DNA of 64,000 bases. Source: Daphnia carinata (Eukaryota > Arthropoda > Branchiopoda > Diplostraca > Daphniidae). The DNA is taken from NCBI RefSeq assembly GCF_022539665.2, contig NC_081334.1, positions 1,984,001 to 2,048,000 of the forward strand, written 5' to 3'. A program made the position numbers and the translations under genes. Below the pieces are notes generated by a model. It made no database searches and was not told the origin of the DNA. It saw only the letters and a program-made list of their open reading frames with translations. The first letter of the stretch is position 1; each line of letters opens with the position of its first letter. Positions 12,301 to 22,602 of this stretch are shown piece after piece.

Positions 12301-15209
12301 GCCACCTGAAGCACCTTGGTTAATGCTGCAGGTTCTTCCGTCAAATAATGGCGTTTCTCCCATAAAAGCTGGAGGTAAAAAAATGTGTTATGGTAATATC
12401 AATACCTAATATGAAAATGTATGTGTGTACCTCGCGTTGATAGAGATCCATCTTGGCAAAGGATCCGCTGCGGATTATATCCATTAGAGAGCGTTGCGTA
12501 TTATCATCTAAAGCACTAAAATCACGCAGTTCGCCAATCGGAATGGGTTCAACTTGTGGAAATTGGATGTCAGCATCATCCAAATCAGGCATTTCTATGC
12601 TAAGCAATGGGGTTAGATGGCCACGAGGATGGCGTCCGGCTGTGGGTACGTAGCCAGAGCGTTTGTCCGAAGCTGGAGGCCATAAAGGAAGAAGGCGATT
12701 ACCTATACCATTGAACCGGATTTCGTAAATATTAAAAAGAAAACTAATTAAGCCAGTTAAAGAGCACCTTGTTCGAGCGTCCAATTTGGATCACCGTAAC
12801 GGAAAAAATTCTGTGCTGTCCAGCCAAGTTCGACGTGCTCGGCTTCTGACCCATTTCCTGGATCACCATCCGCCTTTTTCCTTCGGCCATAGACGGTAAG
12901 AACAAGGCGTGATTCACGGGGCAGAGTACAAATCGCCACGCTACTGAAACTGATCACTTCGTCAAAGACGACCCGGTTCGGGAAGAAGACGGCTGATCGG
13001 GTACTGGCTGTACCGAACACTAATTGGCTACGACCGACCGACGTAACACCATGCAAAAGTTCGATCCTCACTTCATACGTGTCGAAATTCCAGGTGGATT
13101 CCAGTCGATGCAGAGCACCTACGCGGAAGCCGACGCAGTCTAGAACTCCAGACGATTCGTAAATTTTGACAGAATCAGGTGCAGGGGGCAGAGCAAAATT
13201 AACACGGAAGGCGTAAGTGTAAGCACTCATAAGTTTACGAATGGCAACGATAAGTTCAACACAATTAGTCCGCAAGCGATTTTGACCAGGTAGGACTACC
13301 ATGGAATAAGGGCCGTCTTCACCGACGATTTCAGCCCGGTTCGAACCTCTCGTGTTAGAGTTATTACAAGTAAATACAATATTATCTAAGGCCATTGTTA
13401 GGTCTGTAGTTTCTATACAGCCCAGCAACGCGCAGAGAGCTGTAAACAATAATAAGACGCCACTTTATTATTGAAAAGCGGTGAAAATAATAAGCCTTAC
13501 CTTTGACAGATTGAAGCAAGGCTTTTGGTTGTGTCGGGCTAAAGTTTGCTAAGAGACGGTCGATCTCTCCGTGTATCGTATCAATAAGAACGGCGATCGA
13601 AGCGTGAGTGAGCGCGTCAGCTGGTTCTCTCGACAATAGATCTTCAACCTGAATTTGGACATCCTTGATGTCGTCCTCAGCAGTACGTAGCAAAGGTTTG
13701 GGCACTTCATCAACGTGGAGCAAACACAATAACACATCCTTCTCCAGCTTGATACAGTGGTGCACGTATTCGTAGTCGCAAAGGCACGATTTAGGCAATA
13801 AAAATTCAGCCATGCCCCAAACTTTAAGCGCATATTCTTCCGGCTTGAGTTGGCTAGTGGCACCCAACTCACAAACTACGTGGCTGATTACATGATCCAC
13901 TCGACTGCTAATATCACATGTGAAGTTGATTATTGGATGGTCCATTGATAAATGTACCGCCAATTTAACCGATATGGATTCGGTGTAACTTGAAGCCACC
14001 ATTGGGCTAGTCTGCAAATCAACAGTAAACAGTAAATAAACAAGAAACATTACCCTAAAAAACAAAGCATCCTCTTACCACGTAACCTGCATTGGTTTCA
14101 GTTTCATCATATCTGAATCGTGATCGAACTTCACGAACTAGGTTGACAAACGTGACCAGCCCCAAGTCTCCGGCACCGGTGTCAACTCCGGCCACTATTA
14201 CCTTTAGAGATGTATCCTTATTTTTATGTGCTGGTGGGACAATAGACTGTCTTTTGTTTGACGTTGTGGCTGGTTTGACAGGCGATTGCTCTTTCGTCAG
14301 CACTTCGTAGATCGTTTCGGGAATGCTACTGGCGTGAGCCGTAGATGGATCTTCAAATGATCTCTGGCTCAAGCCGAGAAAATAGTCAAACGGGTCATAA
14401 TCTTGATCGAGAAAAAAATCGTCTGTCTTATTCTTTTCTGTTGAAGAAGTGCTACAAGTAACGGGAGTCACCATCTGCTCTGGTATTGGGTTAGAATTGA
14501 GCAGAGGATCAAAAGCTCGGAGAATGCTGTAACGAGGATGAGTGGTTTCGACAGCCAAATCAATAAGATTCCGATTGAACATGCTTTCATCAAATGAAAC
14601 AGGTCCCCTTGTGACTGTGTTGAGCTTAGGTGTTGGAGTTACTGGTGGAGGGAGTATTGGACTTGTTGGTAACGGTTTAATCAGATGTTGCGGCATACTT
14701 TGAAATGATGTATGATTATTAGGTATGAAGACTGCATGACGACTGGATCTGTTAGGTGGTCCATTCAAGTTTGGAAAGGCCAAATCTAGTTCTTGAAAAA
14801 GAAATGAGTCTTCAGGGTTTGCAGATTGGGCCCTGACTGGTGACATCAAATTAATCAGATCATTTGAAATCGGGGATTGTGACAGTTGTCTTCTAGGGAT
14901 TGGTGGAGGAACTAGTCCCAATGTTTGGGTGTTGGAGCCACCAGGTCTTGGTCTGGGTTTGATCTCAACTCTTGGAGAAGATGATTCCATTGATGGACTC
15001 CGAGAAGAACTAACACTCTTTGCTCCAACTGTGGCATAGACAGGGCTGGGCTCTCGACTGGTACGAGGGACTGGGGCCGACTCTTTAAGCTTTTCTTGTC
15101 TGAATTTGTCCAATGCTGCTGTTTCCAAAGACAAAGCTTTAGCTTTCTCCAAATCTAGTTGAAATCGACGTTCGGCCTCATCAATTTGCAGCTTGTGACA
15201 ACTATCCAT
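9362..15209 (-). CDS. PIK3C2: Class II phosphatidylinositol 3-kinase (PI3K-C2)
   Basis: Thirteen coding exons on the minus strand: 15209-14079, 14011-13501, 13439-12768, 12702-12431, 12368-11923, 11852-11539, 11473-11397, 11325-11191, 11116-10754, 10696-10376, 10306-9877, 9816-9545, 9490-9362. They sum to 5073 nt, 1690 residues plus stop, close to the size of human PI3K-C2alpha. Introns are 54-74 bp. Domains in order: disordered N-terminus with a clathrin-box-like LIDLA (about residue 213) and an AP2-type DPF (about 270); Ras-binding domain (about 385-480); C2 (about 610-780); helical PIK domain (about 880-1010); lipid kinase domain (about 1060-1350) with catalytic loop DRHNDN and activation-loop DFG; PX (about 1420-1530, [11 protein letters not shown]); and C-terminal C2 (about 1560-1690). 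The family makes PI3P and PI(3,4)P2 on endocytic and endosomal membranes. Catalytic residues look intact. The start is the first ATG of an exon with no earlier in-frame choice I could support. Confidence 0.95.
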
Positions 15210-15846
15210 GTTTGATAACAGCCAAGAATACTAGATTAAAATATCATGCCAATACATTCGAAGAATACGGTAGTTTCGGTTGCATAGCTAAGCTTAAAAA
15301 ATACTGATGGGGTTGTCTGTTTCCAAGACACTTAAAAATCTTGTACACACTTTAACTGTCAAGTGGGAATAAAAATAGCCGCAGTGCCTGGATATTGCGG
15401 TGGACCTAATGGCAAACCATTGGCAGGCACTCGCACCGGTATCAGCCCCGCAGCGCACCGGAAAACCATCGATCGGGTCAGACGGGGTCGGAGTATTTTC
15501 CGACTGATTGGGGAAATGAATGCATCATCGGAAGTTAGCTTATCATCCTTACATCACCGTGTACTTACGCGTGATTAGTAAAATACAATTGCCGTAACCT
15601 CCATTTACCTGTTTAGCATATTTCAACGCACAAACAAGCGCTTAACATGCGGAGCCTTGCAAAGAATACTTCCGTTACTTCTCCTAGTATACCTTAGTAT
15701 ACTTTATGGTAATACTCACCTGCTAGGCGCACTACTGTACGCCCTACTGGTGTTAGACACAATAAGGAGAGCAAAAATCGGTATCAGAGAGGGTTACATA
15801 TCTCGATGTTTAGCTGCCATATTTTCTGTGCGCTAACTCCAATAAA
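15210..15846. promoter_or_regulatory. Divergent promoter region of PI3K-C2 and REEP genes
   Basis: The two coding starts (15209 minus, 15847 plus) are head-to-head and 637 bp apart, so this interval must hold both 5' UTRs and probably a shared promoter. I see no canonical TATA box close to either start. Around 15779-15822 there is a segment that recurs in diverged form at 20152-20195. Confidence 0.45.
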
Positions 15847-16543
15847 ATGGCCAATTTTATGGAACGACTTTTCCAACGCTTTCAGAAAGTTTTACATGAA
15901 CCCGGAATGATAAACGATATGTTGAGGATAGCCGAAAACAACACTGGGGTGGATCGGATCTACATCGCTCCCGGTAAAACCGTGAAAAGCATTAAGATAT
16001 GAGACTATTACAGGGTTCCTAATAGCTTTTTTTGTACTAAGGCGCTATCGGCTTTCTTGCTGTCTAATTAGTTGTTGGTTTTGGTGCCCAACTAGTGTGT
16101 AACTTCATTGGATTCGTTTATCCTTCCTATGTATCGATTGAAGAAATCGAAACGAAACAAAAAGATGACGACACGAAGTGGCTTACCTATTGGGTTGTTA
16201 ATGCATGTTTCGGCATGGTCGAATTCTTTTCGGATATCTTACTGTCCTGGTTCCCACTGTATTGGCTAGCAAAGGTAAATTATTGCCTAAACCTATACAA
16301 AGGAGGTGCAATAAATTATACCAGTATTATTTGAATCAACATTGTGCTTTCCTGGTATTCTGCTTTGCCCCAACCACATGGAATGGGTCAACAATAATCT
16401 ATAAAAGCATTATCCGTCCACTTCTTTTAACTTATGAGTCAGATATTGACCAGGTTACTACTGCATTCAGACAGGAGGCTGACCAGGCTGCTGCAGAGTT
16501 AACCAAAATATTAAAACCGACATTGGCTGCAAATGGTACATAA
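15847..16543 (+). pseudogene. REEP5/6-like (TB2/DP1/HVA22) ER-shaping protein with an in-frame stop
   Basis: Exons 15847-15973, 16042-16274 and 16325-16543 give 192 residues plus stop, matching the length of REEP5 (about 189). Family features are clear: an amphipathic N-terminus with a TGVDR motif, the TB2/DP1 core ([11 protein letters not shown], then [23 protein letters not shown]), and NGS...YKSIIRP before a helical tail. REEP5/6 proteins form hairpins that curve tubular ER. Odd: with the acceptor at 16041 the eighth full codon of exon 2 is TAA (16065-16067), exactly where relatives have Tyr in the first hairpin (AxYLVxGxG). A second AG at 16070-16071 lies 30 nt downstream in the same phase and would skip the stop but remove ten hydrophobic residues. 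The gene may thus be a pseudogene, a splice-rescued allele or carry a sequence error. Six extra residues at the start of exon 3 are also unusual. Other conserved blocks are intact. Confidence 0.75.
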
Positions 16544-17262
16544 ATACCTTCTTTCATCTAATATAGATTTTCACAAAGGTTAATGCTGGCTTTACGTTAA
16601 TAGTACAGACATTCAATGACACAGATAGCAAAAACTGTTTTTAGGAATATTCATAAGCTGCCTACAGGAATTCATGGAATTTGGTTGGCAGCATCCAGTT
16701 CATCACCATAAGTGGGAAATGCCCTCTATACATCAGCACATAGATATGTAAAGAAATAAATGTTTTTGATTTAACGCAAATCTTTTAAATGTGATCTGAA
16801 CCTGTCATAAGCTTGCTTGAGTCTCTCAGACTGCAAATCTGCATATTCAGCCAACATTCAGGCTTCTCTCTATATCAACCATTGAAAATTTTTGTGTACT
16901 TCCGAAATTTTCACAGCTAAAATAAGGCCACAAGCTTTGCAAGCTAGATATTACTATTTTAGGTTTTTAATCCACTTCATGGCGCAGTTGTTTTTATGAG
17001 TCTAGCGTCTGCAAGACAAGGCAATCTGTATATTCCTTTCGGAAGACACATCTCTACAGGGTATTTACCCGGAGACTCGTAAAATCATCTTGGCTGCCAC
17101 CTAAACAATATTCGCGTTTTTCATCCTGTGTTTTCCGAAAAATTAAACGTAGACGGAGGAACGAAAGAAAACTACAGTAACTGAGTTTCATCGTCTGCTT
17201 ACAACCGTGCTTACAACGACTGCATGGAAAGCGTCTCTGGCAACCGAATGGGTTGACTGAAG
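16544..17262. other. REEP 3' flank, no further gene seen
   Basis: An AATAAA-type signal lies near 16756, consistent with the 3' end of the REEP transcript. A donor-like GT at the REEP stop and acceptors at about 16644 or 16670 leave open an alternative last exon ending at 16749, which I consider unlikely. The rest shows nothing I can name. Confidence 0.35.
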
Positions 17263-17553
17263 TTACCCCATAATCTCAACTCCTCGAACTGCCATTCGAA
17301 TAAATTTTTATTTAACGTATCCTGAAAGTGTCGGAGCAAAAAATGTTTTTATGTTAGTTGATGGATGTATATAGAATATGACAGATTTTGGTTGTAGAGC
17401 ATGAAATATACCAGATATGAATAACAAGTGCCAGTTGTATTGTTTCTCGAGACAAGAGCGCGAAAATATCCGAACATAAAAGAATTCCCCCCCCCCCCGT
17501 GCTTAAGAAATTTCAATAATGCAATAGAAGAAAAAAAAGGCGTGCGTACATTC
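17263..17553 (+). repeat. Copy 1 of a ~285-bp diverged direct repeat
   Basis: This segment matches 19293-19574 in the same orientation over its whole length, with substitutions and small indels. Shared landmarks are TAATCT.AACTCC at the start, a TTTCTCGAGACAA block in the middle, and a run ending in AATAGAAG, A-rich tract and GGCGTGCG. The copies are 2.0 kb apart. They might be decayed long terminal repeats or two copies of one dispersed element; I see no coding remains between them. Confidence 0.6.
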
Positions 17554-17608
17554 GGCAAGTACCAGGTGCCAGCCTATTAGTCTGTCATCTTGAACACTGG
17601 TTTCTGAC

Positions 17609-17862
17609 TGCCTTTAATTCGCCCACTAGCATCGCCCACTGTAATTTTGCTTCTTATTTTGATTGCCTTTAATTCGCCCACTAGCATCGCTCACTGTAAT
17701 TCTGCTTCTTATTTTAACTTGCCTTTAATTCGCCCACTAGCATCGCTCACTGTAATTCTGCTTCTTATTTTGATTGCCTTTAATTCGCCCACTAGCATCG
17801 CTCACTGTAATTCTGCTTCTTATTTTGACTTGCCTTTAATTCGCCCAATAGCATCGCTCACT
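17609..17862 (+). repeat. 55/56-bp tandem minisatellite, about 4.6 copies
   Basis: Units begin TGCCTTTAATTCGCCCA at 17609, 17664, 17720, 17775 and 17831. The period alternates 55, 56, 55, 56, because every second unit ends TTTGAT and the others end AACT or GACT. This suggests a 111-bp higher-order unit that was itself duplicated. An open frame crosses it but only reflects the repeat. Confidence 0.85.
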
Positions 17863-18674
17863 GTTATCATATACCTATCGCCTACTATCAATGCTCCCTT
17901 CCACTACTTGTTCGCGTTGATGACATTCTCTCCAGGTGGGACCCTGTAATCACCAGATGTACGCACGCCAATACATATTTGTATTGCCAACTCTTATATA
18001 CAGTTGATTTCATGAGTAAACTGCGTTAACAACGATCCCAGTACCATTTTTCTTTCTTGTACAAAGTAAAATAAAACATTTTGGGGAAAAAACAAATGAA
18101 CTTTGAAGGAAATTTGATAGGCTACCGATTGCATGATTGAAAATAAACAAAAAAATGATATTGACAACTACAAAATGAAAGAAACTTACAAACTACCTCC
18201 CTAGAATGCGAATTTCACGCAATCTGGTCTCACCCTTAGCGACGTGCTTGACCCATGTGTCTGACGTTTATCATTTCTGGCTTTTCCTCATGCGAAGGCC
18301 TAGGGTTAGCTCCGGCGTTGTCGTCATGGAAAATTTTAATACACGTTTATTGTTAATTTTTTTTTTTTTAGTTTTTTAAATGCAATATCAATACTTGTTC
18401 ACCAGTATAATATTTTTTATTTAATAAAATATTATTTTACTAAATAACGGTGTGTTTTCAATGAGATTAGTGTAACTTGCCCGCTACTTTAGCGCCACCT
18501 CATGGTAGTTTGTACACATTTCAATACTTAAATTTTAATTATAAATCATTACATTTCATATTTTAAGTTACACTATGACATTCCTTGTGTTACCAGGAAT
18601 CTAAAAATTATATTTGTATTACTTTTAAACTAAAAACAATGCCCGAACGAAGGGCCCAAAGTTTTCGATTTTTT

Positions 18675-19085
18675 GTAGTTTTCCCTTCCTCCCATTTGTA
18701 CACGAAATTTAAAAAATCATTATCTAGGAAACTATAGGTCCAAAATGCAAAATTTGAACAGAAATGAATAGACCTCATCAGGGGCTATCCATTTCTGTAA
18801 AATTTGAATAAGAATTTTCATAAACAAAAAAAGTTTAAGCAAAAGTTTTTTGTTTGTTTTTGCGGTCTATGAATATACTCGACCCAATAGGCTTAAGTAA
18901 AAGATAGCACGCCTTTTCATGTTTTTTTGTTTATGTAAATTATTTTAAAAATTTAACAGAAGTAAATAGCCCTCGTAAAGAGCTTTCCATTTCTGTAAAA
19001 AATTTTCATTTTGGACTTATAGTTTTCTCAGTAATAATTATTTTAGTTTCGTGTGTAATTGGGGAAAGGGGATTCCCCGAGACCC
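18675..19085. repeat. Long imperfect inverted repeat (foldback element)
   Basis: The left arm at about 18680-18840 and the right arm at about 18920-19080 are reverse complements with moderate divergence. Matched landmarks include ACACGAAA, AACTATA.GTCCAAAATG, ACAGAAATG and ATAAACAAAAAAA, read inwards from both sides. The spacer is about 80 bp. The structure resembles a foldback or hairpin-type non-autonomous DNA element. No protein is encoded. I could not define a target-site duplication. Confidence 0.6.
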
Positions 19086-19292
19086 GTTAAACCGCACCAA
19101 CCTACCCGAAAAATTGTCAATCGGTTACACTCAAGTAGGTATTTTTCAAGCAATTTGGTTATTTTCAAAATACCAGTCGAAACCAATACGACTTACCACG
19201 AACATGAAAAATAAATAAAGCAAATTTAAGAATAAAACAAAATGTGTATTTCATGAAACGGGGCAAACAAGGTACAAATCGGCATAATCGGG

Positions 19293-19574
19293 TTACCAGA
19301 TAATCTTAACTCCACAAACTGTCATTCGAATTAATTTGTATTTTAAGTACACTGAAACTTTCGTAAAACAAACTGTTTTTATTTTAGGTGTATGGATTTT
19401 AGTTGTAGACCACGAAATAGGATGAATACCAGATTTGAATAATAAATGTCACTTGTATTGCTTCTCGAGACAAAGGCACGAAAATATCAGAACAAAAAGA
19501 ATCCCCGATAAACATGTATAATACTTAAGAAATTTCAATCATGCAATAGAAGAAAAAAAGGCGTGCGAACATTG
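19293..19574 (+). repeat. Copy 2 of the ~285-bp diverged direct repeat
   Basis: Same-orientation partner of 17263-17553 (see that entry). In this copy the poly-C run of copy 1 is replaced by a GATAAACATG-containing stretch, so the C-run arose or was lost after duplication. Confidence 0.6.
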
Positions 19575-19785
19575 GCTAACCACTGCCGCCAACGATTTCG
19601 CGGCAGAAACTACTCGCCGCTGCTGGAAGTTATATGAAGATGCTGATTGGTTTACCGTCTGATCACGTGATACTTTTTCTGTTGTTTTTGGCGGGTATTG
19701 TTAGAGCTTCCATTTTGTATCTTTCGTTTGTACGTGATACAATGTCACTCATTTCCCACCAATAATTGCTATCTCGTTCCTAATA

Positions 19786-20059
19786 ATGGGATTCAGAAGT
19801 GTGAGCAAGATTCCCAACGAAAGGATTAAAGAAGTAAGTAATGTTTTACCATAAATATTGGACTTTGTTCGTTGTAGAATTTTTGTCCATATTGCTGTAC
19901 TTGTGTGTGTGTGTGTGCTTATTGTGGAAGCAGACGTTCTTACTTTTAAGCTATCAGTTTGTTAAAACAAAATGTCGTCAAGATGGAGGTTTGGAGGAGG
20001 ACCAAGAAACCGCTATTGTAATACTACCTGCGAAGACAACAGGTCTGTGTTTTTACTAG
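19786..20059 (+). CDS. Candidate two-exon small protein, unrecognised
   Basis: Seen: ATG 19786 followed by 16 codons and a perfect splice donor (GAA then GTAAGT at 19834). The acceptor CAG at 19931-19933 opens a phase-matched exon to TAA at 20057-20059, giving 57 residues. The second half is hydrophobic, then acidic (LEEDQE). A CACGTG E-box lies upstream at about 19665. There is no recognised family, and chance is a real possibility because the surroundings are repeat-rich. Confidence 0.2.
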
Positions 20060-20490
20060 GATAGTGTTATTGACGACAAAAACGAGTTATTGAAATACTA
20101 ACCTGCTAAACTACTAACAAATACAATATTTTACTAACAACAAAAACTTATTGGTATCGAAGAGGGTCACATATCCCGATGATTAGCTGCCAGCATCCAT
20201 GAACCTAGTGGCCATGGGGAGGCTTACGAACAACCTACGGTCTACGATTACCTCTTCTCTACCTCAGTTTGTGGGTCGATCTTTAACGTGTAGTGAACGG
20301 TCTTTAACGTGATACTACAGATCGATGTGAAACGTCTGTATACGTGTAGGTGTGTGTGTGTAGTTTTTTTAATGTGCCATTTTTAGCCCCTTTATAGTAG
20401 GCATGGCTCTTCTTTTTTCTTCTCTGCTTATTTCTTCTTTCTTGAGCGTTTTTTTTCTTTCTTGTGCGTTGTAATGTTCGAAGTGATGAG

Positions 20491-20570
20491 GATGTAGAAT
20501 CTTGCGTAATCCGATGAGATGAAGAATCTTGAGAATCCGTTGTAATGAAGAATCTTGCGAATCTTGAATG
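20491..20570. repeat. Three tandem ~27-bp units within a SINE-like body
   Basis: Three successive units share the core GAAGAATCTTG followed by a variable AATC. They lie downstream (in the minus-strand sense) of the tRNA-like head at 20636-20701, and probably form the body of the same SINE. Confidence 0.5.
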
Positions 20571-20635
20571 CCAGGGAGGTGGGAGGGCAGAGAGGGTGGT
20601 GGGAGGAGAGCGTGGAGGGTTTGGAAATTGGAGGT

Positions 20636-20701
20636 GGCGGGATTCGAACCTCGAACCGACAGAATACAAAGCGTGGGTGATAACCACTGTGCCAGGACCG
20701 C
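20636..20701 (-). mobile_element. tRNA-derived SINE head
   Basis: On the minus strand an A-box-like TGGCACAGTGG and a perfect B box GGTTCGAATCC are spaced as in tRNA genes. The T-stem and anticodon stem do not pair properly, so this is not a functional tRNA. It is best read as the pol III promoter head of a SINE whose body runs toward lower coordinates (to about 20300). Confidence 0.55.
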
Positions 20702-20776
20702 ACAATCAAATCAAATTTTGCTTTGGATGTCACCTATTAAAATAGGCAGCTTATATATATATTAGTGCAAGTAAAG

Positions 20777-20832
20777 CATGGGGCTGTGACATAGTATACG
20801 GCTGCCGTGCTGATTTCATGGGTTCGAATCTT
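20777..20832 (+). mobile_element. Second tRNA-like head (decayed)
   Basis: GGTTCGAATC at 20822-20831 resembles a B box, preceded by a degenerate A-box-like GGCTGTGACATAGTATACGG. The remaining tRNA shape is lost. It is probably another SINE fragment. Confidence 0.35.
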
Positions 20833-21158
20833 TGTTAATATGTTATTTAAACATTTTTTTTTTTGCGTTTAACAATTTTTTGCCTTTGCTCGTCGAATCA
20901 CCCACACGCTTTTTATATCGTAGATAAGATGCCATCACGGTAATATCACATTATCATTCATAAAACGTCTACTGACAGACAAATCTGCTAGTATTTTGTA
21001 TTCCCAACGAGAAGCCGCGATTATGATAACAAAAATGTTTTGAAGAATTTCCCATAAATCCAAAGAAAGGATAATACCGGATTACCGAGGTCAAACGGCG
21101 CAGTTTTCTGTTATTAAGATTGGGGGGCAACATTTTTTCAAAATCGTTTAACGAAAGC

Positions 21159-21611
21159 TTAGGCCACGGCGGACTTTTCGAGAATATAGGCCGGTGCAGA
21201 CTTTTCGAGCCAATACGCCTGTACAGACTGTTCGAGACTATACGCCGGTTGCGAATTTTTCACAAGAACAGGACGGAACGGACTTCTCACGAGAATAGGC
21301 CGGCCGAATTTCTCGAAAGGATAGGCAGGTACAGACTTTTCGAGGATATCTTCTGCGGCGGACTTTTCGACGGGGTAGGCAGCGACGGACTTCTCGATAG
21401 CATAGGCCGATTCAGACTTTTCAAGACCATAGGCAGAATTGGATTCGTCTAAAGGATAGCCCGAACGAAGTTCCCCAGATGCAGTAGAGGCCAATACTAG
21501 GATTGATAAAACAATCTGCAAAAGTAAAATAAGATTTTGCTACATAAGAGATTTCATTAAACGTTTCATCTTAGAATGTAAATTTGTTCGTGTACACACC
21601 AGGGTGTTCAT
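21159..21611 (-). CDS. Small secreted repeat protein (AYxLEKS repeats)
   Basis: Two exons, 21611-21600 (MNTL) and 21515-21159, give 122 residues. The first exon is 12 nt; the intron is 84 bp with donor GTGTGT and acceptor TTTTGCAG. The N-terminus is a typical signal peptide (IVLSILVLASTASG). The mature part is about ten degenerate repeats of the type AYxLEKS, alternating with SAAEDILEKS- and PILVRS-like variants, so it is Tyr, Glu, Lys and Ser rich with no Cys. A TATAAAA box sits at 21696-21690, about 80 bp upstream of the start. Such short secreted repeat proteins in arthropods are often cuticular, mucin-like or adhesive, but no family is recognised here. Confidence 0.7.
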
Positions 21612-22602
21612 GTTGAACGGTGTTTACTGGCTGTGCTTCATGCAGTAGGCAAACCGAAGTACATTGACGATTAAAATAAAAACCACACGTTTTATACCAC
21701 TTGGAGCACTGCGCAGCAAATTGGTTGGACAATATGAAACATTAAGGCTGAAAAACATCTGTTGCGAAACAGGTGTAAACAGTTTGTCAGGATTACAAGC
21801 ATGTAGGTGTCTACGTTCAACTAGAGTTGGTTGACATACCGGTTGAATGCCTCGTAAGTGTATCACTAGGACAGGTTGACAAATAAACTGCGCTCTGCGC
21901 TGGCATGTACGCAGTTTTTCACACAACCACTCCCGGAACTATAACAGCCTGGAAGTATATTTTAGCATTTTCCACAAGTGCTACATCCATGGCTAAATAA
22001 CTGTGACCCCCAGAAGGTGTGATCACGGATATGCAACAAGTGCGAGAAACGTATAGCAGCTGTCCGAGATCGCTGAGTCACTGTGCTGTTGCGCATTTTG
22101 TTTATGTTGTACAATGCACGGATATGTCGTGACCGCTGTGGACCACAATTGGCCTCACGTTAGTAATTTTTTTCCATTTCCAATTGAGATAATTCGTCTT
22201 GTCCACTTATCGTCTCATAACTGAAACGTATTATAAAACATACAGTACGTCTGAACGCAATGCCATGCAGGCTTAGGACCTTCCGCATGGTACATCAAGA
22301 AACAATAACTTGCAAAAACAAACACGTAACTGACTGAGACTAACAGTTTAAATCAAATTCGAAGGCTTTCTTTTTCGCCCATTGCTCACCGGCAATGTGG
22401 TAAGAACATTTTGTAAATCTTACCAAATTTTGACGAACCCTGGATCATTATCGATTTCCCCTTTATTTCCGTTGACAAATTTTGTGCTCCGTTGATTCCT
22501 TCGTTCCCCTCCTTTGTGGGGCAATAAATAAAACTTTCAATTCAACACAGTCCAGCGTGAAAAAAGTAGAACTTGTTTGCTAAAAAGCTTCTGAGCTGTT
22601 AA
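21612..22602. other. Intergenic region between divergent genes
   Basis: It contains the TATA box of the minus-strand repeat-protein gene near 21690. The rest (about 21900-22602) shows no gene; short frames here lack any support. Confidence 0.4.
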
